From JALFST01 sp022779285 (GTDB taxonomy: Bacteria > Bacillota > Clostridia > Tissierellales > Peptoniphilaceae): a stretch of DNA of 64,000 nt. A program made the position numbers and the translations under genes. The notes under the pieces are model-generated. The model had not been told where the DNA came from. It did not search any database and saw only the letters and a list, made by a program, of their open reading frames with translations. The DNA is taken from NCBI GenBank assembly GCA_050313895.1, contig JBNPMI010000011.1. The stretch is one strand, 5' to 3'. Numbering within the stretch: the stretch's first letter is position 1; every line of letters starts with the position of its first letter. Shown here piece after piece: positions 46,105 through 54,686 of the stretch.

Positions 46105-46809
46105 TTAAATGCCTAAATACATCTTGCGTACATTGGCATTTTCCGCAATTGTTTTAGCGTTGCCTTCTAGAGAAACTTGACCATTTTCAAGCACATACGC
46201 CCGATCTGCAATTTGTAGGGCCATATTTGCGTTTTGTTCGATTAATAAAATTGTGATTCCTGAAGAAGCGATTTCAGTAATGAGATTAAAAATTTGTAGA
46301 ACAATATTGGGTGCCAATCCTAAAGAAGGCTCATCTAATAGCAGCATTTTAGGATCTGACATCAATGCTCTGGCAATAGCGAGCATTTGCTGTTCTCCAC
46401 CCGACAAGGTTCCTGCTTGCTGAAGGCGGCGCTCTTTTAATCGAGGGAATAATTCATAACACCTCTGATAGGAATCTCTAATTTTCTTGGGATTTTGAGT
46501 TATATAAGCACCTAATCTCAGATTCTCCTCGACCGTAAGTTCAGGAAAAACCTCTCTTCCCTCTGGTGATAGACTCAAACTTTCACGAGCAATTTTATGA
46601 GGTTCCAAATTGGTAATATCTTTCCCATCATAATAGATGCTCCCATGTTTAGCCTTTACACTGCCAGAGATTGTATTAACTAATGTAGTTTTCCCTGCAC
46701 CGTTGGATCCAATTAAAGAAACAATTTCACCTGCACACACCTCTAAGTGAATTCCTTTCAGTGCATGAATAGCGCCATAATACACGTGCAGATCATTGAT
46801 TTTTAACAT
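46105..46809 (-). CDS. livF: Branched-chain-amino-acid-type ABC transporter ATPase
   Basis: This cytoplasmic ATPase, 234 aa, has Walker A GSNGAGKTT, the signature LSGGEQQML and Walker B LLLDEPSLGLAP. The start overlaps livG by 17 bases. The HAAT family carries branched-chain amino acids, amides, urea and other small organic solutes, so the substrate is not fixed by family. dhaK follows after 13 bases. Confidence 0.92.
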   Translation of the reverse strand: MLKINDLHVYYGAIHALKGIHLEVCAGEIVSLIGSNGAGKTTLVNTISGSVKAKHGSIYYDGKDITNLEPHKIARESLSLSPEGREVFPELTVEENLRLGAYITQNPKKIRDSYQRCYELFPRLKERRLQQAGTLSGGEQQMLAIARALMSDPKMLLLDEPSLGLAPNIVLQIFNLITEIASSGITILLIEQNANMALQIADRAYVLENGQVSLEGNAKTIAENANVRKMYLGI

Positions 46810-47575
46810 GTAGCTCTCCTCCTAAATATGCCTGGATAACCTTTGGATCGTTAGCGATCTCTTCCGGGAGCCCATGCGCAATCATTCGTCCATTTTCCAG
46901 AACATAAATATCATCGGAAAGATTCATAATGATGCTCATATCATGGTCGATCAATAAAATTGTGAATCCTAGATCCTTTAAATGCCGTATAAAATCCAGA
47001 AGTTCCTCCGATTCTTGGGGATTCATACCGGCAGCCGGTTCGTCTAAGAGAATCAAAGAAGCTCCCGTAGCAATCGCACGTGCAATCTCTACTTTCCTCT
47101 GATCACCATAGGGAAGATTTCCAGCATATTCATCCTTATTGTCAAACAGCCCTAATGTCTTTAAGATTTTGAGTGCTAAAATAAGGTTTTTTTCTTCTTC
47201 TTTTTTGTACTTTGGCAAACCGAATATCGAAGATAATAAACCATAGTCACTATGTATATGACAGCCAATCAAAACATTTTCAATTACCTTCATATCAGGT
47301 ATCAGCCGAATATTTTGAAATGTTCGTGAAATTCCTGCTTTAACAATTTCTTGTGGAGTAAGATTTTGTATTTCTTTTCCTCGAAATAAAATACTGCCTC
47401 CCTGCGTTTGATATACACCTGTTAGAATATTGAAAACTGTCGTTTTGCCTGCTCCGTTTGGACCGATCAAGCTTGTAATCTTCTTTTCCGGAACATCCAT
47501 CGTCACATTAGAAACCGCTTTGATCCCCCCAAATGAAATAGAGATATCATAGATGCTCAATATATTATTTTCCAT
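46793..47575 (-). CDS. livG: Branched-chain-amino-acid-type ABC transporter ATPase
   Basis: This is the second ATPase of the importer, 260 aa. It has Walker A GPNGAGKTT, GISRTFQNIRL, the signature-region YGDQRKVEIARA (a relaxed LSGGQ) and Walker B LILLDEPAAGMNP. The LivG-type C-terminus reads HGLPEEIANDPKVIQAYLGG. It follows livM by 6 bases. Confidence 0.92.
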   Translation of the reverse strand: MENNILSIYDISISFGGIKAVSNVTMDVPEKKITSLIGPNGAGKTTVFNILTGVYQTQGGSILFRGKEIQNLTPQEIVKAGISRTFQNIRLIPDMKVIENVLIGCHIHSDYGLLSSIFGLPKYKKEEEKNLILALKILKTLGLFDNKDEYAGNLPYGDQRKVEIARAIATGASLILLDEPAAGMNPQESEELLDFIRHLKDLGFTILLIDHDMSIIMNLSDDIYVLENGRMIAHGLPEEIANDPKVIQAYLGGELHVKNQ

Positions 47576-47581
47576 ATTGCC

Positions 47582-48637
47582 TCATTTCATGTTTTCATGA
47601 GCGAATTCAAATTGTGAATATTCACGATTCACTTGATTCAGAACGTCATCTGAAATTTTATACTTCGACCGCGTCTTCCATCCAAGTACTCCTTGCGGAC
47701 GAAATCTCATCATCAAGATTAGAATCAAACCATAAATGACAAATCGATAATCTACAAGAGATCTGAAAATTTCCGGGAGCAAGACAATAATTGTCGCACC
47801 AAAATACATGCCTCGAATCGTTCCCATTCCACCAAGAATAACAATGCTTAAAATCATCGTAGAAACATCAAACGTAAAGGTGTTTTGATCGATATAACCC
47901 AACTGTGTTGCATAAACACTGCCAGCAATCGAAGAAATCACAGCTGCAATCACAAATGCCAAAACTTTATAATAGGTTGTATTGATCCCCATCATAATGG
48001 CTGCTGTCTCATCTCCTTTGATTGATCGCATTGCACGCCCAGTTTTACTACGATAAAGCAAAAATGAGAAGATTCCCGTTAGGATTGCTAATACCAAAGT
48101 CAAGTAATACAAACCGCCATTATGCATGTCCAGTGTGATCCCAAAAATTTCCGGCATTGGAATCCCTCGAATTCCCAAAGGACCATTGGTAACTGGCTCC
48201 CAAACAATAATAATTGTTCGAATAATTTCTCCAAATCCCAATGTAATAATAGATAAATATGTGCCCGTAAGTCTAAGACTGGGCATGCCGACCAAAACTC
48301 CAAAAGCTGCTGCGATACACGCTGCAAGTATCATTGCCAAAAAGAAATTCATTTGAAAATTTTTGGTAAGTATTGTTGTTGCATATGCACCAATGGCTAC
48401 AAATCCTGCTTGTCCTAAGGACACAAGCCCTGTATAACCCACTAAAACATTGAGTCCCAGTGCCATGATTGAATATATAGCGATCTTCACCAACAAATTT
48501 GTTATATAAGAATCCAGTCCAATCCAAGGTAAGACTAATAGAACAACCAAGAAAAAACTAATGATATATTTTCCGCTTTTGCTCGTAAACATAGATGAAA
48601 TAAGCTGGATCTCTTTTTTTATTTTTATACTCTTCAT
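47582..48637 (-). CDS. livM: Branched-chain-amino-acid-type ABC transporter permease
   Basis: This 351-aa membrane permease has about nine helices and the family motifs GLNVLVGYTGLVSLGQAGF and the EAA-like GFGEIIRTI. The C-terminus has YGLILILMMRFRPQGVLG. I use the ATG at 48637, which has AAGGTG upstream; a GTG two codons earlier overlaps the livH stop. Confidence 0.92.
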   Translation of the reverse strand: MKSIKIKKEIQLISSMFTSKSGKYIISFFLVVLLVLPWIGLDSYITNLLVKIAIYSIMALGLNVLVGYTGLVSLGQAGFVAIGAYATTILTKNFQMNFFLAMILAACIAAAFGVLVGMPSLRLTGTYLSIITLGFGEIIRTIIIVWEPVTNGPLGIRGIPMPEIFGITLDMHNGGLYYLTLVLAILTGIFSFLLYRSKTGRAMRSIKGDETAAIMMGINTTYYKVLAFVIAAVISSIAGSVYATQLGYIDQNTFTFDVSTMILSIVILGGMGTIRGMYFGATIIVLLPEIFRSLVDYRFVIYGLILILMMRFRPQGVLGWKTRSKYKISDDVLNQVNREYSQFEFAHENMK

Positions 48638-48639
48638 TA

Positions 48640-49515
48640 TCACACCTTTTTGATCTTCTTTTTACCAAAAAATCCGTTCGGCCGAATGATCAGTACAATG
48701 ATCAGGATAATAAATGCCATGCTATCTCGAAATTCCGATCCTAAAAAGGTTGCGGCGATCGACTCGCTTACGCCTACGACTAGTCCTCCTAAAAGAGAGC
48801 CTGGCAAGCTGCCGATACCTCCCAATACCGCCGCTGCAAAAGCCTTCAAGCCTGCCATATATCCCATATTGGGATATGCCATGGAGTAGTATCCACTGAC
48901 TAAAGTTCCTGCAATTGCAGCAGAAATCCCTCCCAAGAAAAATGTAAATGAGATAATGAAATTTGTATTAATTCCCATCAATTGTGCTGCTCGAATATTT
49001 TGTTCACAAGCACGCATCGCCAGTCCAATTTTCGTTTTGTTTACTAACACCATCAATCCGAGAAGCAAAATCAGTGAGACTAATAGCATTCCAATTTGTG
49101 TGTAAGTAATGCTGTATGTTCCAAATGAGATCGCTCCTTCCGGAAAAACGGAAGGAAATGACCTCTTCTGACTGCCCAACTGGGCAATCAGAAAATTCGT
49201 AATAATACTGGATACTCCAATCGTTGTAATTAATGAAGTAATTCCAGCGGCCTTTTTCTTCCGGAGCGGTTCCAAAGCTACTTTATCAACCAATACACCC
49301 AGGATGCCTGTTGCTAATATCCCAATAATTATTGCAGGCCATAGACCAAATTGTAAACCGATGCCAAACAATATGGCATTAGCGCCAAATGCATACACCG
49401 CGCCATGAGAAAAGTTTACAAGTCTCAATATCCCGAAAACAAGCGAATAACCGACAGCAATCAGTGCATAAGTCATCCCTAGGGTTAAACCATTAATTAT
49501 TTGCTGTACGAACAT
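48640..49515 (-). CDS. livH: Branched-chain-amino-acid-type ABC transporter permease
   Basis: This 291-aa permease starts with QQIINGLTLGMTYALIAVGY and contains RLVNFSHGAVYAFGA and the EAA loop region ACEQNIRAAQLMGIN. About eight helices are predicted. It lies 21 bases after livK and directly before livM. Confidence 0.93.
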   Translation of the reverse strand: MFVQQIINGLTLGMTYALIAVGYSLVFGILRLVNFSHGAVYAFGANAILFGIGLQFGLWPAIIIGILATGILGVLVDKVALEPLRKKKAAGITSLITTIGVSSIITNFLIAQLGSQKRSFPSVFPEGAISFGTYSITYTQIGMLLVSLILLLGLMVLVNKTKIGLAMRACEQNIRAAQLMGINTNFIISFTFFLGGISAAIAGTLVSGYYSMAYPNMGYMAGLKAFAAAVLGGIGSLPGSLLGGLVVGVSESIAATFLGSEFRDSMAFIILIIVLIIRPNGFFGKKKIKKV

Positions 49516-49536
49516 TTTTTTGCCCCGATCTTGGAA

Positions 49537-50706
49537 TTATTTTTTTAGTTCTACAAATTTTCCATTCTGAATAATAACGTGTGTAAATTGTTTCGTTACA
49601 TCACCGATTTCATTAAACTTAATTTCCCCGGTGACACCTTGATATGTGAGCGACGCAATCTCATCCCGAATTTTCTGTGGATCTTCTATGCCAACTTTTT
49701 CAACCGCCGTAAAGTAGATCCCTGCAGAATCATACGCCTGTGCAGTCAACGCGCTTGGCTCTGATCCAAATTTTTTCTTATAATTCTCCACAAATTCTTT
49801 CACCATCGGATCATCGGATTCAGAAAAGAAGATAACAGGAAAGGCCACTCCATTTACCGCTTCACCTCCTAATTTGATGAGCTCTTGACTATATGAGTTG
49901 GAAAATCCTACAACCTCAATATTCGGATTTATTTCTTTATATTGTTTTGTTACCGGCGCTACAAGGTTATACATTCCAACACATATAAGCACATCTGTGC
50001 CCGCATCATTCAGTTTAGTAATTGCCGAACGATAATCATCGGATCCCTCGATCACCTCCTCATGCGCAGTGAGTTTCACTCCATCCGCTTCCATTTTCGA
50101 AATGAGATCCGTAACAATTTTAGCGGTACTCACGCCCCAGTCTGTTTTTATGGAAATAATCCCAATATTTTTTTTGCCAAGATCATTGACAGCAATATCT
50201 AAGCTCGCTTTTGCTTCATGATCAATCACGGTATTATTTCTAAATATGTAATCTCCAATTCCTGAATAATCCGGATGCGATGCTGAGGGTGAAATTTCAA
50301 TCACTTGATTGTCTTGATAAATTGGAGCAGCAGCCATACATACACCGGAAGCAAAGTGCCCAATAACTCCATGAATTCCCTTATCACTAACAATTTTATT
50401 TGCTACGGAAACGCCTTCTTCCGGAGAATTTTTATCATCAAATTTTTCAACGATGATATTCAACGTGCCTTTTTTATTCCATTCATCTGCTTTCATCTGG
50501 ACAGCATTATTGAATCCGATACCATACTCCGAGTTATCTCCTGTCAATGGCGCTGCTACCGCAATCTTTACTTGATTTCCACCTCCTGATGTTACGCTTG
50601 TGCTTGCATTAGAACTCATTGAAGAGTTTTTGCTTCCACATGCCGTCAAACCCAGTATCATGATAGAAGCCATAATGCCTGATGCGATCCTAAATCTTTT
50701 TTTCAC
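49537..50706 (-). CDS. livK: ABC transporter substrate-binding lipoprotein (LivK type), 389 aa
   Basis: The N-terminal signal peptide ends in the lipobox ILGLTACG, with the lipid-modified cysteine at about residue 23, so the protein is tethered outside the membrane. The mature part has the periplasmic-binding-fold type I start VKIAVAAPLTGDNSEYGIGF and the GVIGHFASG segment of amino-acid binders. A GTG at 50706, with AAGGAGG upstream, is the best start; the longer frame crosses the promoter. It is the first gene of the liv-dha-UroD-GntR operon. Its ligand should define the pathway. Confidence 0.92.
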   Translation of the reverse strand: MKKRFRIASGIMASIMILGLTACGSKNSSMSSNASTSVTSGGGNQVKIAVAAPLTGDNSEYGIGFNNAVQMKADEWNKKGTLNIIVEKFDDKNSPEEGVSVANKIVSDKGIHGVIGHFASGVCMAAAPIYQDNQVIEISPSASHPDYSGIGDYIFRNNTVIDHEAKASLDIAVNDLGKKNIGIISIKTDWGVSTAKIVTDLISKMEADGVKLTAHEEVIEGSDDYRSAITKLNDAGTDVLICVGMYNLVAPVTKQYKEINPNIEVVGFSNSYSQELIKLGGEAVNGVAFPVIFFSESDDPMVKEFVENYKKKFGSEPSALTAQAYDSAGIYFTAVEKVGIEDPQKIRDEIASLTYQGVTGEIKFNEIGDVTKQFTHVIIQNGKFVELKK

Positions 50707-50753
50707 AATACTCCTCCTTCTAAGAAAATGTTTTCTTCTATTTTTCTTTCTGG

Positions 50754-50770
50754 TCATACTAATAGTATGA
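50754..50770. promoter_or_regulatory. 17-bp palindromic operator at livK
   Basis: TCATACTAATAGTATGA is a perfect palindrome around a central A. It covers the -10 of the livK promoter, so a regulator bound here would block transcription. The GntR protein encoded at the operon end is the prime candidate. Confidence 0.7.
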
Positions 50771-50790
50771 TTAGTATAGTTGGATGTCAA
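50762..50790 (-). promoter_or_regulatory. livK operon promoter
   Basis: On the minus strand TTGACA (50790-50785) and TACTAT (50767-50762) are separated by 17 bp, a near-consensus sigma-A promoter. It lies about 56 bp before livK. Confidence 0.8.
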
Positions 50791-51354
50791 GTAGTTATTT
50801 ATAATTATTTTTATTGAGTTGATTTAGAATAAGAATTATTTGGAAAAGGAATTCCCAACTACAGCATAGGATAGACTTTTTTGATTGCCAAAGGCACATG
50901 TGACAATAAGTACTCAATGCTGTCTTTTTTTAGTATACATCGAGAGGTATGCAATCTAAAGTCCTCATAAATTTGTTCTATTTTTCATCACCCGACTTTT
51001 TATCTCTCCCTCTCTATACGTTTTATGAAGTTCCGCTTTTAATACGTTACAATATCCGTGGCTCTGTTTTGATTTCCGACGCTTCTTCCAAATCAAGCTT
51101 TATGGATAGACCCGTCTGAAAAAAAAGCACGGACAGGCATCCGAATGTTCCAGTAGGAGGCTGTCATTTTTTGAATGCTGAGATGTTGAAAAATACGTCT
51201 TGCAACGCACGGTTGCGGAAGATTCAAGGTATACTTGGTGGCATGCAACCGCCGTATCTGCCAAAATGCGATTGTGCACATAATACGATTGGTTAAATAA
51301 AAATACCGGTATGGCTGTCGCAAAAAGCCGAGCCACAAAAAAGGAGGTTTTCAC
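50791..51354. other. Gene-free stretch, possible remnant of a mobile element
   Basis: No convincing gene is present. GGCTGTC occurs twice, in GAGGCTGTCA (51157-51166) and ATGGCTGTCG (51311-51320). Stray minus-strand frames at 51093-51354 give no family motif. A decayed insertion sequence is possible but not shown. The promoter of the next gene should lie near its 3' end. Confidence 0.3.
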
Positions 51355-52332
51355 ATGATACTTGCCGATAAAATTATCGAGCTGCGAAAGAAAAATAACT
51401 GGTCACAGGAGGAGCTGGCATCTAAGCTCGGTGTCAGCAGACAGGCCATTTCCAAATGGGAAAGCGCTCAAAGCATCCCCGATCTCGAGCGCATTCTGAA
51501 AATGAGTGAACTTTTCGGGGTCAGCACCGATACGCTCATAAAAGATGAAGTCGAGCTCTCTTCGGCATCATTCAATGAAACAGCGGATTCCGACAACACC
51601 TTGCGCATTCTCACCTTAGAGGAAGCCAATGGCTACCTTGCCCTGAAAGAAAAAGGCACTAAACCGATTGCTTTCGGAGTGATGCTGTGTGTGTTGGCTA
51701 TGATCCCGCTTATTTTGTCGGAGAATTTTGTAAAGAAAGCCATTGCGGAGCCCGTCAGCGTGATCGTTGCCTTTTTGTTTGTTCTTGGAGGGGTCACCCT
51801 GTTTCTCTTAAATGGATTGCCGCTCAATGCCTGGAAATGGATGGAGAAAGAGCCATTTGAAACAGCCTACGGCGTCACAGGAATGGTTCGCGAACGGCAA
51901 AAAGCTCTGCAGCCCAAATTGATGGCTCATATCGTTATCGGGGTCTGTCTCTGTATAATCGCCATAATCTGTTTTATCGCTTCCGATCTATCAGGAAATT
52001 TGATTCACCTTCCGGAATCCTATTTTGTCGCATTCGGATTCGGAATTTCCGCAATTGCGGTCTATCTTTTTGTGAGCGTAGGCATCCCGTATGGCGCTTA
52101 TAAAAGACTCCTGCAAGAAGGAGATTTTTCTGCACGAAGCAAAGCCATGGACCGAAAAACAGGACCGATTATAGCAATCTACTGGCTCCTGGTCACAGCT
52201 ATTTATCTTGGATACAGTTTGATTACGACAGACTGGATGCACAGCTGGATCATTTGGCCGCTTGCCGGTGTCCTGTGCGCTGTGCTGGCTATCGTGTTGC
52301 AAATGGTATATAAAAAACATGATAAAAATTAA
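51355..52332 (+). CDS. HTH-XRE regulator fused to a multi-helix membrane domain, 325 aa
   Basis: The N-terminal Cro/CI-type helix-turn-helix is clear (NWSQEELASKLGVSRQAISK, about 15-34). After a linker come membrane helices at about 103-120, 131-150, 193-215, 223-245, 275-295 and 300-315. Such proteins are thought to act as membrane-bound sensors or regulators. AAGGAGG lies eight bases before the ATG. It has no obvious partner gene. Confidence 0.85.
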   Translation: MILADKIIELRKKNNWSQEELASKLGVSRQAISKWESAQSIPDLERILKMSELFGVSTDTLIKDEVELSSASFNETADSDNTLRILTLEEANGYLALKEKGTKPIAFGVMLCVLAMIPLILSENFVKKAIAEPVSVIVAFLFVLGGVTLFLLNGLPLNAWKWMEKEPFETAYGVTGMVRERQKALQPKLMAHIVIGVCLCIIAIICFIASDLSGNLIHLPESYFVAFGFGISAIAVYLFVSVGIPYGAYKRLLQEGDFSARSKAMDRKTGPIIAIYWLLVTAIYLGYSLITTDWMHSWIIWPLAGVLCAVLAIVLQMVYKKHDKN

Positions 52333-52418
52333 GAAACGAAAATCTGCAGAGAAACCATGTAGGGAGGACTTTCATTTTCCAAGTAATCAGAATTTCTGTT
52401 GAAGCGGATTCCATGCCG

Positions 52419-52868
52419 CTATATTGATTGCTGAAGCTTTTCCATCTCTTCCGCCAGCTTCCTGTCGATTTTCAGGACATCCTGACGCAGCGAAGCAAGC
52501 TCGTTCAGCTTGTCCTGAATTTCTCCCTGCACTCGAAGGTCTGTAAAAATGTTGTCAAAGACCATATCCAACATCCTGTCTGTCAGCTGATCGCCGATTT
52601 CGGAAGGAAGCTCCATTGCAATATCTGAGAGCTCTTTGGATAAATCGTATAAAGACATTTTGAGTTCAGCGATATTGGCGTTCGCATGCTGAATCTGATT
52701 GCGCTTGATCAGGCTGATCCAAAAACGGCCCGCAAAAATGTCAAGAATGCCGGAAGTTTTCGCTTTTTTCAAAGAATCCATCGCCAGGCCGAGTTGTTCT
52801 AAGACGGTTTCTGATGCTTGCTTCGCCTCTTGCAATTCTTTCAATCGATCCAAAATTCTTTTCTCCAC
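52419..52868 (-). CDS. Coiled-coil protein of unknown function, 149 aa
   Basis: The protein is almost entirely helical with heptad-like patterns at both ends (LDRLKELQEAKQASETVLEQ and LRQDVLKIDRKLAEEMEKLQ). A middle region has GILDIFAGRFWISLIKRNQI. It contains no cysteine and no signal peptide. I do not recognise the family. It follows the 140-aa gene by 7 bases in an XRE-led three-gene cluster. Confidence 0.6.
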   Translation of the reverse strand: MEKRILDRLKELQEAKQASETVLEQLGLAMDSLKKAKTSGILDIFAGRFWISLIKRNQIQHANANIAELKMSLYDLSKELSDIAMELPSEIGDQLTDRMLDMVFDNIFTDLRVQGEIQDKLNELASLRQDVLKIDRKLAEEMEKLQQSI

Positions 52869-52875
52869 TTCTCAA

Positions 52876-53298
52876 TTAATCTGCCGATCGATTCCAATCA
52901 GCCTGTTTCAATTTCTCATAACGTTCTTTGTTTTCCCTCATCAGTGATCCCGTAAAAGGAATGACATAGCCATACCGCTTGCCCAGATGACTGACACTGA
53001 GCACTGCTTCCTTCCCGCGCTCATCGAGTCCGAAATTCGTCACCTCGTGCCAAGGAATCAGCACATAGTCCTGGTGATTTTCAAGACTGATTTCATTCTC
53101 ATAAATGCCTTTCTCACTAAATACCAAAATAAACTCTCTGGATCCATCGGTCACTGCCCAAAGGGTGCTGATCATGAGCTTCAGAAAACCGCTCTTTTCC
53201 GTGTTATGCTTGAGCGCGATCAAATAGCTCTCTGTGTCGCCAAAACGCTGCTGTACGCTCTTTTGCACCTCATCTTTACTCACCGTGAAAAGTCCCAT
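52876..53298 (-). CDS. Protein of unknown function with a PH-like domain pattern, 140 aa
   Basis: Strand-rich segments such as REFILVFSEKGIYENEI, DYVLIPWHEVTNFGLD and YGYVIPFTGSL resemble the small beta domains of bacterial PH-like proteins. This is a guess from pattern. The start overlaps the XRE gene by 23 bases, suggesting translational coupling. Confidence 0.6.
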   Translation of the reverse strand: MGLFTVSKDEVQKSVQQRFGDTESYLIALKHNTEKSGFLKLMISTLWAVTDGSREFILVFSEKGIYENEISLENHQDYVLIPWHEVTNFGLDERGKEAVLSVSHLGKRYGYVIPFTGSLMRENKERYEKLKQADWNRSAD

Positions 53299-53524
53299 TT
53301 TCCTCCCCCTCGATTACTTCATCCAACAAGAATACCTCTTTGATATCCTTGCCCAAGACTTTGCAAATTTTATAGGCGGTTTCCAGCGTCGGAGAAATGG
53401 TATAGTTCTCATATGCCATGATGGAACGCCGCTTCAGTCCGACGGATTTCGCTAAGCTGTTTTGTGAGAGCCCTTTCTCCTTTCGAAATTCCGCGATGCG
53501 ATTTTTGATAATCAAATCTTTCAT
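53276..53524 (-). CDS. Small HTH-XRE regulator, 82 aa
   Basis: The protein is little more than a Cro/CI-type helix-turn-helix (GLSQNSLAKSVGLKRRSIMA) with a short acidic tail. It leads a three-gene cluster and is preceded by repeated TAGTACTA motifs. Autoregulation and control of the two downstream genes is the likely role. The ATG at 53524 follows a weak GGGAAG. Confidence 0.82.
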   Translation of the reverse strand: MKDLIIKNRIAEFRKEKGLSQNSLAKSVGLKRRSIMAYENYTISPTLETAYKICKVLGKDIKEVFLLDEVIEGEENGTFHGE

Positions 53525-53548
53525 TGCCGCTTCCCTGGTTACATTTTT

Positions 53549-53575
53549 AGTACTATGTACTATTTATAGTACTAT
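53549..53575 (-). promoter_or_regulatory. Repeated AGTAC operator of the XRE cluster
   Basis: AGTACT occurs at 53550-53555 and inside ATAGTACTAT (53566-53575), with another GTAC between (53557-53560). On the minus strand the TACTAT here could serve as a -10, with TTGTAA 17 bp upstream as -35. This looks like the binding site of the small XRE protein. Confidence 0.55.
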
Positions 53576-53803
53576 TTTATAATCTCGTTTACAAATAAAA
53601 ACGAAAAATCCGTTGAAAATTCAAGATTACGGCTATAAAGCCAAAAAAGTAAAATTCGAAAGTCCGATGCCTGTATTTTCCTGACTTTGGATTCTTACAC
53701 CGACAAAAGCCCTATCTGCCATCACTGACTTTGCGATATCGATAGAATGCCGATCGAATTGAGCACCCGTTGCATATTTTGATCGCCGTTTTCATGTTCC
53801 AAA

Positions 53804-54610
53804 TTATTTTGTATACGTTGCATAAAGACTCTCATGCCCCTCCACACTGACAAAGCCTGCAGATTGATAAAGCTTTATTTCTTCATCGTTGTCGGCATCG
53901 ATCAAAACCATCATTCCGGCAGGCTTGTTGAACTCTATAGCAGTCAGCAACAAATCCTTTTCATATTCCATGCTTTTATATCTTTTATCCACCCAGAGAG
54001 AATAGGGTTCATTGACGCGATGATTACGAGTGATATCCAAGTAACCTACAGGCTTTTGATGATTTGTTGCTATAAAAACTCTGAATCGGTCCCGTGCTCT
54101 CAAAATTCTCTCTGCGGTCCAATAAACACTATCATCATGAACTGTTCTATATGCATTCTCATATTCCGGAGTGAGTGGCATCACACGGTGCGAAGCAAAA
54201 AAATTGGCCTCATTTTTAAAAACCATCTGAATTTGACTCTTCCCAAAATATGCATTTCTATTTTCCAAAATCTCACGAAATACCACATGCCTCGGATTGA
54301 TCACAAAATCTCTCTGATATCCCGGATATTTCTCTTCCATCAGGGTCAGCATGTCCTCCAATGACGGTTTGTGATTCGAGAGTCCGATGATCAACTCGAT
54401 ATATCTTTCCTCCTCCAGAATGAGCCATACAAAGAGTCCATGAACCCCAAAATCATCATTTACAACAAATGCTTTCATATTCTTTTTTTTCAAAGATCCA
54501 TATAAATTATTCTCATCATAGAGAAAATGCGGATCTGCAAAAGATAAATCCTTGGAAATGGATCTGATAAAGTTTTCATATTGCCCGAAGGAATCTATTT
54601 CCTTGATCAT
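53804..54610 (-). CDS. GNAT-fold acetyltransferase-like protein, 268 aa
   Basis: The C-terminal half reads like a GNAT domain, with FRVFIATNHQKPVGYLDI, YKSMEYEKDLLLTAIEF and MVLIDADNDEEIKLYQSAGF (the classical strand 4, helix 3 and N-Y-x-x-x-GF regions). The N-terminal half may be a second, degenerate GNAT unit. The substrate is unknown. The ATG at 54610 has GGAGG five bases upstream and is preferred to 54658. Confidence 0.7.
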   Translation of the reverse strand: MIKEIDSFGQYENFIRSISKDLSFADPHFLYDENNLYGSLKKKNMKAFVVNDDFGVHGLFVWLILEEERYIELIIGLSNHKPSLEDMLTLMEEKYPGYQRDFVINPRHVVFREILENRNAYFGKSQIQMVFKNEANFFASHRVMPLTPEYENAYRTVHDDSVYWTAERILRARDRFRVFIATNHQKPVGYLDITRNHRVNEPYSLWVDKRYKSMEYEKDLLLTAIEFNKPAGMMVLIDADNDEEIKLYQSAGFVSVEGHESLYATYTK

Positions 54611-54686
54611 TTTTTCCTCCAACGTGGATACTTTTCCAATCTGGAATACATCCGACAAAACACGGATCGGCTTCCATCACGTCAAT

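Noticed and set aside
51093..51354. Two overlapping minus-strand frames that might be a transposase end
   Set aside because: No DDE motif or family pattern is visible, and the only hint is a repeated GGCTGTC. Kept as a note on the gene-free stretch only.
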